Below, one piece after another: positions 10,301 through 21,260 of a stretch of DNA of 64,000 bases. The notes beneath the pieces were generated by a model. That model was not told the origin of the DNA and did no database searches. It saw only the letters and a program-made list of their open reading frames with translations. The translations under genes were made by a program, and so were the position numbers. Numbering within the stretch: the first letter of the stretch is position 1; each line of letters begins with the position of its first letter. Origin of the DNA: Leptasterias polaris (lineage: Eukaryota > Echinodermata > Asteroidea > Forcipulatida > Asteriidae); contig JAZGTN010000168.1 of the NCBI GenBank assembly GCA_037783415.1, forward strand, positions 310,001 to 374,000, written 5' to 3'.

Positions 10301-13300
10301 CCTACTTTACCCCGACAAACACAAGTTTTCTGACGTAAAACTCACTGACCGTAATAATTTCAGAGAGCTACGCAAAAATAAGCCAGTAAACCAGAAAGAG
10401 TTTGTAACGTATTTAGGTACATCTTTTATAAATTATATGTTCTCAAAATATGTTGGAGTCTTTATCTTCTTTTCAACGTCATGTGATGTTTTCTTCAGAA
10501 TTATTATTGTGAATACGGAGTGGTATGCTTCAGTAGTTAAATTAAGTGGCTAAAGAAATATCCTGTGTGTGAAGTGGTGGTGCTGAGAAGATGAATTGAG
10601 GAGAAGACGTGCTGAGTACACCGTCCAAAACGCCGAGACTTTTCTCGATTCCGTTTCTTTTCAGAACCACCATTTCTCACACTGGAGAGATTTTACTCCA
10701 CTGAGCTTGGGTTTTCACCCTCATACCAATTCCTCCATTTACTTATACACCATTCAAAGCTTCAAATCTTACTTGCGTATAATGCTTTATATTTAGTCTA
10801 CTTTTCAGTGACGGTTTGTAAAAATCCGCCATTTTGAAAACGAGCCTAATAAATCAAGGTAAGACCAATATGATTTAGTCTGAACAGCCACGTCAACGCA
10901 ACACTACCGAACTCACAATATAAACGCATAACAAATGGCAACATTTTGGTTTTGATCGGGGGTCACCGAAACGCTTCCGGGTCACGTTTCGCATGCTTTT
11001 GGTTGAGTGGGATCGCGAGTTCTTTGAGCTTATGGTGCCGTATGCAAATACGGGTCAGTCACATAGTCCTTTCCCTGTTCTGATTGTCCTTACCATTAGC
11101 CACGTGACACCTGGCGGCAATCTCCCACACAATGAGACCCAGCGAGTAGACGTCCATCTGCTTGAAGGATTCCACGTCGTGTAGGTTGACTTTACTCTCC
11201 AGTGCCTCTGGCGACATGTAGCGCGGGGTACCAGCCTGGATATTATAAATTATGCAAATGAAACACTTGATTGGCTGATATTCAGATACCTTACTTGAAT
11301 CTCTATCATTGTTGCAGCAGTACCCAAAAAGAAAAGTACCAAAGGAAAGAGGAAACTCATTCCAATCCCGTAAGTTCCGGGTCATAGGGGATTTTGACCC
11401 CGGTGTGTGTCCCCCATGGTATTGCCAACATGGGCTGAAGGAAGTTGATTCAAAAGTTGATATCAGACGAAATTTCTGGATTCGCCACCGGATGGGGGGA
11501 CGGGGACAGAATCTCCTGCCACAAAGGCCTTCCGAATCGAGTTTTATTCTGCAGTGAAATTAGACTTGAATTCAAGTCTTTGCAATCCAACTATTGCCCT
11601 CGCCAGAGTACCCGGTAATTTTTCCACGGGGGGGGGGGGGGGGGGGGGGGGTTACGGCAAGTCTATTGGAAGAATTACGTGGGGAACTTTTACACAAAAA
11701 TACTCACCTCTTTGAGCATTTCTACTTACCTGTCCGCTGTTTGCCAGCTGATCGATGGACAATGCGGGATCGAGTTGTATGGCCAAACCAAAGTCTGCTA
11801 TGGCACACGTCCCGTCATCCTTCACCAACACATTGGAGCTTTTCAGATCCCTGTGCGCCACCGGAATCTTGTGGAGTCCGGCCGGGCCGTAGACGTCCGC
11901 ATGGAGATGCGCCACACCGCGGGCCGTCGTCCCCGAAAGACGGCACATCTCCTGCCAGCTCACTGTGTGGTGTTTCAGGTACTGGTAGAGACATCCCTTC
12001 TGGTAGTACCGCGTCACCAGCCAGAACTGGCGCTGGGAGTCGTAGCTGCCCTGCCGCACTTCGGCCGCGATGAACTCTACCACGTTGTCGTGTTTCAGCA
12101 TCACAGTGGCCTCCGTAAACAGTTCCTTCTCCACGCTCCACGAGCCCGAGTCGACCTCGTGGAAGATCTTTACCGCCACCGACATCTCCGTGTGCTCGTC
12201 GCCGTGCTTCATGTCGCCCTTCCAAACGGCACCGAAGCGCCCTCTACCGATGACATTGCAAAGCGTTATGGGGAGGTAGTTCCCGCGCATGTGGATGGGG
12301 CTCTCGGGTGGGGTGTCTTGACCTATGACCTTGACGTCACTGTCCTCGGTGGTCAGGTCAAGGCTGGTGCTCTCCGTATTGCTAGTGGGGGGGTTAACCT
12401 TACGGTCCTGTTTGCGCCTTTTGAGAAACATGTGGGCGAGAAAGATTCCTACACTCGCTAAGGCCAGGACCAACGACCCTCCGATGATGCCAGCCAGTTG
12501 AGCGCCATCTATTCCTTTCCCTCCACCACCATCTGTACAGCAAAGACAAACACCCCCCCAAAAATACAACCCAAAATGGAGAAAACGATTAAGCGTTAGT
12601 ATTGGTCACTTTCAACGGTATATAAACACAACTTAACAATAATTATTCCAAGTAAAACAACCATGTGCGAGTGTGCCACTCCTAAAGTAAAGCGTGCGGA
12701 ATGTCAGTATTAACACAGAGGTCGTGAGCGTGCAAACATGCTAGAATGGTATGAATGAAAATGAACAACTACTTTACTTTTCTTCCCATTTTTGGGGTTA
12801 CATGTTTTTGATCCAGTTATATATCAGTAAGGGTTAGTCAATAAGATGTGTTACGATGTTAGTTAGATAAACAGGAGTACATTCTGGTTCAATTAATTTT
12901 ATGAACCACTGGCCAATCAAAACACACACAAAATGGCGCCCACGGGAACACTTTTTATTTCTTTCCACTGCTGCTAACTCTTGACATGTGGTCCTATTTT
13001 TTATATATTTGTTTGCCTATAAATCATTTTTCTGGCCGACAAATCATACCTGCATCATCAACCTCTTTGGTGGAAGGTTTTAAGGGCGGGGTCTTCTGCT
13101 CCAAGTCCGGTCGAGTGGGTTTGGCCGTGCTCCCCACGCCACCCATGGTGGGGAATTCAGGGAGTTTAGACCCCGGCAGGTAGATGGCGTCGTTGCAGTA
13201 GTCGTGGGTACATACGCATGAGTGACCGGGGAAGTAACTTTCTTCTTCGTCGACGGTCCCGCAGAAGTGTGTGGTAATGTCACTCTCCGAGAGTGGCACG

Positions 13301-13538
13301 GCTATTTCATAGCACATGAGGGTAGCAGAGAGCTGCGTGATACCGTCACTGTCGGTGGCGTTCCCATCGGACCATGTGGTCACCCAGCAGTATGAGTCCT
13401 CCGTTTTGCAGGGTATCTTCTTCTCGCATCGACTACGACAGATTTTACGGTCCATGTCGCAGTCCATAATTGTCTCCTCGCAGTTGAAGCAGTGTCCTGC
13501 CCCGTCGGCCAAGAGGCCGAACCCAACACAAACCATAA
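7158..13538 (-). CDS. TGFBR2: TGF-beta receptor type II (five visible exons)
   Basis: This is a type II serine/threonine kinase receptor. It would bind TGF-beta-like ligand at the cell surface and phosphorylate a type I receptor, leading to Smad signalling. Joined coding order is 13538-13050, 12532-11730, 11235-11094, 8390-8257 and 7322-7158; all four introns are GT-AG and phases agree, giving 576 residues from the visible Met. The cysteine-rich ectodomain ends [10 protein letters not shown], then come one transmembrane helix and the kinase with [35 protein letters not shown] and [28 protein letters not shown] and the exon joins match TGFBR2 better than activin type II receptors. No GS box is present, as expected for type II. 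Length is close to the vertebrate protein (about 567). The first codon of exon 13538 is split, so an upstream exon with the start of the signal peptide is missing from this annotation. Confidence 0.93.
7484..7575. repeat. Partial copy of inverted-repeat element family A
   Basis: The start aagggcctttttgaaaacct, then ttggcttgagctccggctca, matches the termini of the family seen at 8784, 33240, 42090 and 58831. Only one end is clear. It lies in receptor intron 7323-8256. Confidence 0.5.
8257..8390 (-). CDS. TGFBR2: TGFBR2 exon: kinase C-lobe
   Basis: The acceptor tttttcacag precedes 8390 and the donor is acg|gtaagg at 8257/8256. The two leading bases complete a Val codon, then [12 protein letters not shown] and [12 protein letters not shown] follow. 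This is the C-lobe segment aligning with the region before the last conserved CWD...DPEARL motif. Intron 8391-11093 is about 2.7 kb and holds repeats. Confidence 0.9.
8391..11093. other. Intron of TGFBR2 with repeats
   Basis: A 2.7-kb intron. It holds a family A element (8784-8912) and a dispersed-repeat segment near 10650-10790 (ttctcagaaccaccat..., cattcaaagcttcaaatctt) that resembles 41430-41740. No other gene is recognised. Confidence 0.6.
8784..8912. mobile_element. Short inverted-repeat element, family A
   Basis: The left end aggggccttttcgaagccat is followed by a ggcttgggctccg stretch. The right end (accaagcagtagttttgcaa, acggcc) is a diverged inverse of it. The same architecture recurs at 33240, 42090 and 58831. 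No coding capacity. Confidence 0.5.
11094..11235 (-). CDS. TGFBR2: TGFBR2 exon: activation segment to helix F
   Basis: The acceptor ccag precedes 11235 and the donor is aatg|gtaagg at 11094/11093. It starts [14 protein letters not shown], directly continuing ...NSGQ from the previous exon, and ends ARCHVAN plus one base. The usual APE is SPE here, a conservative change. The phase 1 end matches the next exon. Confidence 0.93.
11628..11651. repeat. 24-nt G homopolymer in receptor intron
   Basis: An unbroken G run on + (C run on the transcribed receptor RNA), about 80 nt past the donor of exon 11730-12532. Long C/G runs are assembly-prone and its length may be wrong. Confidence 0.9.
11730..12532 (-). 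CDS. TGFBR2: TGFBR2 exon: transmembrane helix and most of the kinase
   Basis: The acceptor tgtacag precedes 12532 and the donor is cag|gtaagt at 11730/11729 (phase 0). It encodes a Gly-rich linker, the helix [20 protein letters not shown], a basic stop-transfer (KRRKQDRK), a juxtamembrane stretch, the Gly-rich loop, the VAVK lysine, HRDLKSSN and DFG, ending at NSGQ. Intron 12533-13049 is only 517 bp. The open frame continues a few codons past the donor, which could be mistaken for coding sequence. Confidence 0.95.
13050..13538 (-). CDS. TGFBR2: TGFBR2 exon: ectodomain
   Basis: The acceptor tatatag precedes 13538 and the donor is cag|gtatga at 13050/13049. The first two bases (tt) complete a split codon, then [12 protein letters not shown] looks like the hydrophobic tail of a signal peptide. 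A cysteine-rich three-finger domain follows ([32 protein letters not shown]), with an Asn-Ala-Thr glycosylation site, then a Pro/Thr/Lys-rich stalk. The exon ends in phase 1. The two leading bases leave open whether the ATG at 13536 could be used on its own. Confidence 0.9.
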
Positions 13539-13977
13539 CTATATACAGAAAAGAACAAAGGTAAAATAGTAATTCATTAGTTCAAACTATAATTTTGTTT
13601 ATATTAAACGTTGGTTTGACGTGGAATGAAAAAAATAATCTAAAAAACTGCACCTTCGAACTTGAGGAACCCACCATTCAATCTTTATTTTCTGTAGACA
13701 AAAGACGTAGAAAGAGAATAAAACAACACGTATCATAAAAAGTAAAGAATTGTCCCCTCCCCCCTCCTTTGGGAGAAAGTGGATGCCCACAATGAGTTGG
13801 AAAGGAAAACATAGTCCGTGTATTGGCTGCAGAAGGTCATACTGTGCTATCAAATCCCGCATGGTCTCTACCGGTATATTGTAGTTCCTGGGGATGTCTT
13901 CAACACGATGATTCATAGTCTAGCCTGTGTGACCAATTACAACGTGTACAACATTAGAATTGTTATAACTGTGTATG
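13539..13977. other. No gene seen; upstream side of the receptor exon
   Basis: This should be the intron 5' of the first visible TGFBR2 exon. The open frame at 13599-13916 has no signal-peptide character and no suitable donor, so I did not use it. Confidence 0.4.
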
Positions 13978-14953
13978 TTATGGTGTTCCATATCTGCCGT
14001 CGTCCGTCGCCCGTCGTGTGTCGCCCGTCGCCCGTCGTGCGTCGCCCGTCGTCCGTCGTCCGTCGCCTCTTGCTCTTTATTGTATCCCATTTCTGCCATT
14101 TGTCAGTTCCATATATGCCATTTTTCGTCGTGCATCGTGCGTCGTGCGTCGCCCGTCGTGCGTCATCCGTCGTGCGTCGTCCGTCGCTCGTCGTGCGTCG
14201 CCCGCCGCCCGTCGCCCGTCGTGCCTCCTCTAAATTATCCCACGTTGAATTTTATTTTTTGGGGCAAAAATAACACTTTGAATTTCAGAATAAAAATATA
14301 TATTTTATTTTTTATTTTAATTTTGTGCCAGGGGGATAGGGCCAAGGATTTCAGGTAGGCCCTAGTCCAGCATATCAGCACTATTTATAGTGCTAACAAA
14401 ACACTTTTCTAAAGTCTTGTGTGTACCTACCTGCAATTCAAGTCATGTCGAAGCTTCAGTATACAACAAATTTCACTGTATGTGTATCCGGCATCAAAAT
14501 ATTGCTGAATAAGTTCATCTCGTGGAAACTATTAGGGAATCTAACATTATGAGTATTTACTGCATCAGTTCAACGTTACTATGGTATGTCCGGGGGTCTG
14601 ATTTGTGATATCGTGTACATGTAACAGACAGAAATATTACAATACAACTTACAAGGCCTGAAGTCATGGTTGTGCACAATAATTGAGTTATGCCTAGAAA
14701 TACAATCTACCGCTGAGTTTTATTTATTTATTTACAGTACTTATTTAATACGACGAGGTTATTATTTTCAAACCAAGTGTTATTTTTGCCCCAAAAATTA
14801 AAATTCAACGTGGGATAATTTGGAGGAGGCACGACGGGCGACGGACGACGGGCGACGGACGACGCACGACGGGCGACGCACGACGGGCGACGTACGACGG
14901 GCGACGGGCGACGCACGACGCACGACGCACGACGGCAGATATGGAATTCCATA
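13978..14953. mobile_element. Inverted-repeat element with CGTCG minisatellite arms
   Basis: The left end (ttccatatctgccgtcgtcc) and right end (gcagatatggaattccatag) are inverse of each other. Next to each end is a GC-rich array of 7-bp-type units (cgtcgtg, cgtcgcc, cgtcgtc): 13996-14066 and 14126-14221 on the left, and the complementary array 14829-14933 on the right. Further inward, cctcctctaaattatcccac (14224) and ggggcaaaaataacacttt are mirrored at 14757-14828. The AT-rich core is non-coding. Open frames in the arrays are low-complexity RRPS repeats, not proteins. It could fold into a large cruciform. Family unknown. Confidence 0.75.
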
Positions 14954-15200
14954 GTATGTATAGGGAATCAAACTTTCCCAAGTAAATCCACCACACTTTG
15001 ACCAATGGTGGTGTAAATTACCAAATTGGGAGACTTTGTAACGCTAGGTGGCGCTGCTGACATACTAGACTGGTCCCCTGTCTTTATCCATCTATATAAT
15101 TAAAATCGGTACCAACTTCCACCCCGCGGCGCTGCGAGATCCGACCGTCCGCTTGCGCACGGTGACCTCGCCCCCTCGAGGACGAGGTTGGGCTCTGGGC

Positions 15201-15275
15201 TGCCATCTTTTTTATTGGGTCGCCATCTTTTTTATTGGGTCGCCATCTTTTTTATTGGGTCGCCATCTTTTTTTT
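15201..15275. repeat. 20-bp tandem array, four copies
   Basis: The unit gccatcttttttattgggtc is repeated about four times inside the Helitron, the last copy fading into T-rich sequence. Confidence 0.9.
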
Positions 15276-15280
15276 CTCAC

Positions 15281-16005
15281 GTGTGATGACTTCTCACGAG
15301 TGATTGGTCCGTTATTTCCTCGGTCTTGGGTGTTCGCCGTAATTTCCCAGCTCTCTCGACAAGATTGTGTTAATGTTGTTTGTCTTCAGAAGATATTTGT
15401 TGCACGTTTTGTGGGTTTAAATGGTATTAAATAATTTTTCAATAAATATCTACTGCATTTTGAAATTTGTGTCACCAAAAGTCCACGGTTTTAACGACAC
15501 ATGAGTCTTTTCATTGAGCAGTCAGAAATAGCGTTGCATGACTAAGATAATTTCTCACATGAATGCTCGCAATAAACAGTTTGCATGCTGTGTTAACCGG
15601 TGCCCTCATTTTCCATCGAACAACGCTTTAGAAAGAGAGTGTGTACCAGCGACGATTTTCTCACGTGTGATTATTTCTCACGTTTGATTGGTCCGTTATT
15701 ACCTCGCTCTTGGGTGTTCGCCACAATTTCCCAGCTCTCTCGAAAAGATTGTTTTAATGTTGTTTGTCTTCAGAAGATATTTGTTGCACGTTTTGTGGGT
15801 TAAATGGTATTAAATAATTTATCAATAAATATCTACTGCATTTTGTGTCACCGAAAGTCCACGGTTTTAACGACCCGTGAGTCTTTTCATTGAACAATCA
15901 GAAGTAGCGCTGCATGACTAAGGTAATTTCTCAAGGATGCACGCAATAAACAATTTGCATGTTGGGATAACTAGTGCCCTTATTTTCGATCGAACAACGC
16001 TATGT
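15281..16005. repeat. Direct duplication of about 375 bp in the Helitron
   Basis: The block 15281-15630 (tctcacgtgtgatgacttct, ctcgacaagattgtgttaat, aacgacacatgagtctttt, catcgaacaacgct) returns at 15658-16000 with about 10% changes and small deletions. Both copies hold an aataaatatctactgcattt stretch. Confidence 0.85.
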
Positions 16006-16398
16006 TCCGACGTCTACCCGCGATTGTGTGCAACGGCAGCCGGATACCCGCGTTGGTCGGCCCTTGCGTGTTTCATACCCGTCAGGCATGTTTTGGGTTT
16101 TTTTTTCTTTTTTTTCTTTTTGCGCCGGGGTTAGTCTGTAGCGGAGCTTGCGTGAGGGTGTCAGATGATTTGTGGGTGTTGATTTTTGGATAAATTTGGC
16201 ATATTCAAAACATAAATTGGGGGGTTTTGGCAGTCTTAAAATTTGCGTTCGCTATTGCATTTGTGCATTCTGGGAAGTTTCGCTTGCCGTACACCGCTTA
16301 CTGGGTTGGCACTGGTGTTGGCACTGGTGTTCCAATGTCTCCCCGCGCCTATGTGCAACGGCATATAGCGAGATGACTGATTTAAAATGCAGCTCAAA

Positions 16399-16418
16399 GG
16401 GGGGGGGGGGGGGGGGGG
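16399..16418. repeat. 20-nt G homopolymer
   Basis: An uninterrupted G run inside the Helitron, followed by tggggg. Confidence 0.9.
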
Positions 16419-17891
16419 TGGGGGTTTGTAATCCTAATTTCTACAGATACTGCATATTTTCTGTTAATGATGCTTTGTCTTCTTCCAACTCATTTCATTT
16501 TATTGGGCAGATGTGACATCCTATGTCCCCTTTATAAATTGTCCTTATATTATTTCTTTCATAAATTGATTGCTTTTACGTTAGGCCTACTCATTGACTG
16601 AATAACAACATAATAATAATATTCACAAAGACAAGCATTGTCGAATATTAGTCGTTTCCTGCATTTAGTGGTATGTAGGCCTAAATACAACCAATAATTT
16701 CCGAGCATTAAAGAAACAAGGCATGCCTAAAGAAAGCAAGAAATAACGACACAATGAAATAAAGGGAAAATGGACAAAAATAAAGCCTCCTCCAAACAAG
16801 CATATAAATCAAGAAATCAAAGACAGACAGAAAGGAACAAATTAATAAAGCAAAACGAAAACACACAAATCATTTTTATTTTATTTTCGTTTCCGATTTA
16901 AATTTGAACAACAGGGTCTGTCAAGCAAGACAAAAACAAGTTTACAAAACTGTCATCAACAAAATGTGCAAAATCACACCCCTGTAATACTTAACATTAT
17001 TATTGTATTATCAACCATTTACAAAATCTAGAAGAACGAAAGACGGAAACAAACACATCCACACCCGAAATAATAAAAAAAAAAAAACAGAAATAGTGAC
17101 ATAGAAACATCGAAATCAACTGTAACATAACATAGTGACATAAAAACATTACAAAATAAACGTCAACGTAGATATCAAGAAACATTAGAGATAAATAATA
17201 GGCCCCCTGCAACTAAGGAAATAACGAAACTAAGACATAAACAAAATAAACAAATAAAAAGACAAACAGACCACTGAGTCAGAAAAACACATAGGCCTAA
17301 TTACAGAAACTATGAAATAGAATACTGAGAAAATACAAAGTTCACCAGACGGGCAAACACGGATATTCAGAAAGAGAAAATATAGAAACAAAGACACATT
17401 TAAGAAATAAAGAGATAGACACAAAGAAATCCAGCAATAAAGAAAAAAGGAAATCAAGTATTATACATAAATTCAAACATTTTACAAATTTTAGGAGCAC
17501 AGAAGCATGGATTACTCAGGCCTTTGTTGGATATTCAAAAAGTCTTGATAGGGGCCTATATCAAAAAACCTACATATCGTGCCAAGCATGCATCATTGCC
17601 TTTTTATATCCTTCCCAAATATTAAAACACACCCCCAACTTATGCTTCGTAGTCGAGAAAAGGGGAGAAAACGAAGGGTGAGGGAAGGCGACGCGTCGCC
17701 TTCGACCGCACTCAACACCTTTTGCATGCTCAACATTTTATCATTTGGACATTACTACATTGCGTACAGATTTTAAATATCTTTACCAAACCAATTCTGA
17801 AAGTTATAAACTCTGATATCCTCTCCAATTACCCCCCCCCCCCTTACCCCATGCACCGTTGTCACATTTTATGGGCAAGAATCGCGCCCAC

Positions 17892-17927
17892 CTAGCGGGT
17901 GCCGCGCGAAGCGCGGCATCCCGCTAG
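17892..17927 (+). terminator. Helitron 3' hairpin and CTAG end
   Basis: A near-perfect palindrome with a GAA loop and one bulged A, ending in CTAG. In Helitrons this structure marks the end of rolling-circle strand transfer. Confidence 0.85.
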
Positions 17928-18889
17928 TAAGGATTAAGACAGACACTGGTCTTACAAACCCATGGTTTCATTGGATAGAATACATGCAAGACGCGTAACT
18001 ATATACCAAACTGATCACAATGAGTGTGTTTCACACAAACACAGTATTATGGCATGCAAGGTCAAAGTTACATTTGGCAGGAACCGGTTAAAGGCCGGTA
18101 TCTGGCCGGTATGTCAGTTCGGGCTACTGACACACCAGCATTCGTGTTATAATATGGATCAATGTCGACTACCAGGTACATTTCCATAGTTTATGTAGTT
18201 CTGAGTATGCAAACTTTTCCGTGAAGATGGCATTTACCTCCAGTCTGCTGCCACCTAGCGTCCCCCAAAATCCACAATAACTATTATTACTATCAGGAAC
18301 ATAACAACAATGACCTCGACGGATCTTGGCTGGTAAAACAAACCCCTTCCCCATAGCCACATCACAGTGTCATATGCAACCCAATAACAGGGCATGAAAT
18401 GACAGGCGTGCCAAAATCTAGGCCAGTATTACTAAAGAGGAAACTGACCTAAATAGATTTTATGATTATTGTTCAGATTATACCATCAGGAAACCACACT
18501 CAAATTGTAGTGTACTTATTAATGTGTATGCTCACTCTGTGGTTTGTTATAATTTTATAGCGTCACCAGCATCGGATACGTGATTACATTCATTGCACTG
18601 TTGTTGGGATGGTGGTGGTGGCTGTGGGTGTGTGGGGGGCAGGGAGGTAAAGGGTTTGAAAATAGAAACATGAATTAGGAAGTTTGAATCCAAAACTTAC
18701 AGACCATCCCTGCTTAACAATAGTTTGTTTGGAGCCAAATTCCGCAGAGCATAATGGCCGATTTTGTTTTGCGCAAGGAATGCCCTGTCATGGCTAGTTA
18801 AACGCTAATTGATACAGAAAGCAACGCAGAAAGTGCAGGCGTTTTATCAACTCCCTTAATAGTCACACTGACTCGAACCACCAGGTGTT

Positions 18890-19270
18890 CTTGAGTGTAT
18901 GTTATGCTAATGAGGGCTAATCAGGGAGTTTCTGTATTTTGATTGGATAAAGTCACAATCACGTCACCCCCCCCCCCCCCAATGCTTACATCCTAACAGA
19001 TACGACAATGTGAATAATGAATATTCACTGACAGTGACCAATAAAAAACATATCCACGATAATATGCAATTTTGCATAACGCCCATCACCTTAAATTACA
19101 CCCACCTTAAATTACTCTCAACCAATAACAATATATCATGAATATTATTCAACGCCAGACCAATGAAATCCTATCCACGCCACGCAAGATTGCCCGTAAA
19201 ACCCCGCCCATAAAGTTGCTCTCAACCAATCAGAACAAGTCTTGTGATCTAAACACAATAAGAGACTCAA
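18890..19270. promoter_or_regulatory. Cluster of CCAAT/ATTGG boxes
   Basis: CCAAT occurs at least four times on + within about 200 bp (gaccaataaa, aaccaataac, gaccaatgaa, aaccaatcag), and an inverse box (gattggata) plus atgctaat lies just upstream. Such clustering is typical of promoters and of some repeat ends. No gene start is visible nearby, so the target is unknown. Confidence 0.3.
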
Positions 19271-21104
19271 AACAACGACGTTGAAATAAGATCTGCAACA
19301 GAAACACAATCCTGTTTATAAAAAGAACAAAACAAGATTCAACCTATTCCAGGCAAGCACATCTCCTCCTTCACATGGCAATTTTGAACACATCCGATCC
19401 CCGATAAGGCTTTCTTCTGCCCTTCTTCGGACATCCTGTTTGTCAGGAAGGACAGTCATCAATCACACTTTGTGCAGACATTGTGGTGATCAGGTGGTTT
19501 TTATTTAAAGGTATACAGTTTTGGAAACATCTGGAAAAGTTTATTATTTTCAATTTGGGAGCTAACTGATTTTCTACACTTGTCATTTGATTGGTTGAAC
19601 ACGCGTTACGTGTTATGCTTTAATTTGCCATGTAAACTGTTCACAAACTCCACAATTTAATATAGGAGTCCTACATTGATAAATATAGGACGCTTGGGGG
19701 ACGCATCGCAGCTAAGCTTCACGCGCAATATCAGATTTGATATTGAGTACCGTATGTACTGATTGCGCTACGTGTATTGAGCGTGCGAAAGCACACGTGA
19801 TGGCTATGGACATCAAACGCGCTTTAACCAACTTGTCTTAAACAGCTTCAGTTATTTCTTTATCAGCCGTTTAACACCTTATTGTTAAAATAAATTATGG
19901 GAAAAAATGACAAGGATATATGTGTGAGCTTCCCACCATCTTTACATGTAAGTTATTTGCAAATCTTTGTTAACATGCAAATTCAATCTTATCGATGTTG
20001 TGCAATTAACCTATCTCTATGCTTTAAATAACCAACAATATTAATGTAAAACGTTGGGGTGGGGGCGTGGCCGGCAATGGCAGGTCAAAATACGATGCAA
20101 CGCAGGTTTTCAAGTGACTTTAATTGACATCCCACGCCTTTATTGCATTTTTTTTCACGGCAATAAACCTAGGGCTCGCCCTAGTTTAAAAAAAAGATTA
20201 ACATCGTTTTTTAAGGAAACTGAAAGGTCAAGGTGGGTCACCTTTCCACTGAGCTAGTCTGCCGCCGTTGGGTTGAATTTGTGCAGGCACACAGCATACG
20301 CACCAGCGCAAAAAACGTCGTGTCCCTTTGCAGTAAATAGTGAGACACACTCTGGGCCTTTAGTAGTACCCACATTCTTAGAGCAAGGGTCCGCAAACTT
20401 TCAGGCTGGAGAACGAATGAAAATATTAGGCACTCGGAAAGTGACCCACCCGTCGATTACCGGCCGATTGAACCCCCTGTTGCAGATGTAATGTCATCAT
20501 ATAAAACAGGCCAATCTTAAAAACAGAAGTAAAATAATTTATTGAAGCAGTTCGTACATCAGAAACTGCAATGAACTGATAAAGGTTATGGGTAAAATAC
20601 TTTGTTTTTGATGATAAATTTGGAGGCAATCTATGTCGCGGACAGATGATCAAAAGTATTTAGACAAATTCTAGCGCACCCCATAAAGTTTGGAGACCCA
20701 ACATTTTTTTTCGCGACCCATTGCTTTTGATTCAGAGCTCGGGACTCGTAAATAATCGTAATGAATGTAGTTTCAATCAGAATGCTCATAATATAACAAA
20801 GTTCATACCAGCATATCCTCTAGAGAAATAAGTTCCGTCTTAAATAATAACTGTCCACCCCTTTACCAACAATCCTGGATCCGCCCTTGACCATACATAA
20901 AATTGACATTTTTATAGGGCATGTAATTTTAAACCGACTGTATGTCATATTATTAGTATAAACATTGCTTCAAAAGCATCCCCTACTTTTCAAAACGGTT
21001 CTACGTCAGTGCTCACAGTGTCGGTATAACCCCAGTTTTCATTTCATATAAAATCACACTATATAGTACAACGAAAACACGGCACGACGCGCGAGAATCC
21101 TTTT

Positions 21105-21260
21105 GGGCATGGGACCGATTTCAAAAAGAGTCAAGATTGATCTTTTCTGCGAATCAAACGTAATTGGTAAGCTAAAGTGTGGTGTCACAATATAAATCAT
21201 GGTACCACTGAACAATCTTCGTTACTATAGGTGAATCTTAGTGCTTTGTGAAGTCAAACC
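21105..21260. mobile_element. Short inverted-repeat element, family B
   Basis: The start gggaccgatttcaaaaagag with caagattgatc, and the end gaatcttagtgctttgtgaa, are near-inverse of each other. The same element, better preserved, is at 53171-53323. No coding capacity. Confidence 0.65.

Larger units (their letters stand above)
15091..17927 (+). mobile_element. Non-autonomous Helitron
   Basis: The element begins TCTATATAATTAAAATCGG straight after an A (15090). It ends with the stem-loop ctagcgggtgccgcgc-gaa-gcgcggcatcccgctag (17892-17927), whose last four bases are CTAG, followed by T (17928). A 5' TC, 3' hairpin, CTRR end and A/T insertion site with no target duplication are the diagnostic features of Helitrons (rolling-circle transposons). 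No Rep or helicase frame lies inside, so it would depend on an autonomous partner. Internally it has a 20-bp x4 array and a direct duplication of about 375 bp. The hairpin runs right into CTAG, whereas many Helitrons have a gap of about 10 bases. Confidence 0.85.

Noticed and set aside
11679..12461. 260-residue open frame on + opposite the TGFBR2 kinase exon
   Set aside because: It is the antisense shadow of a conserved, GC-rich kinase exon and has no family features of its own.
13599..13916. Minus-strand frame just upstream of the receptor ectodomain exon
   Set aside because: Considered as the signal-peptide exon, but it has no hydrophobic N-terminus in the right place and no donor leaving phase 1.
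13975..14358. Arg/Pro/Ser repeat 'proteins' over the CGTCG arrays
   Set aside because: They are translations of a 7-bp minisatellite and occur in several frames on both strands.
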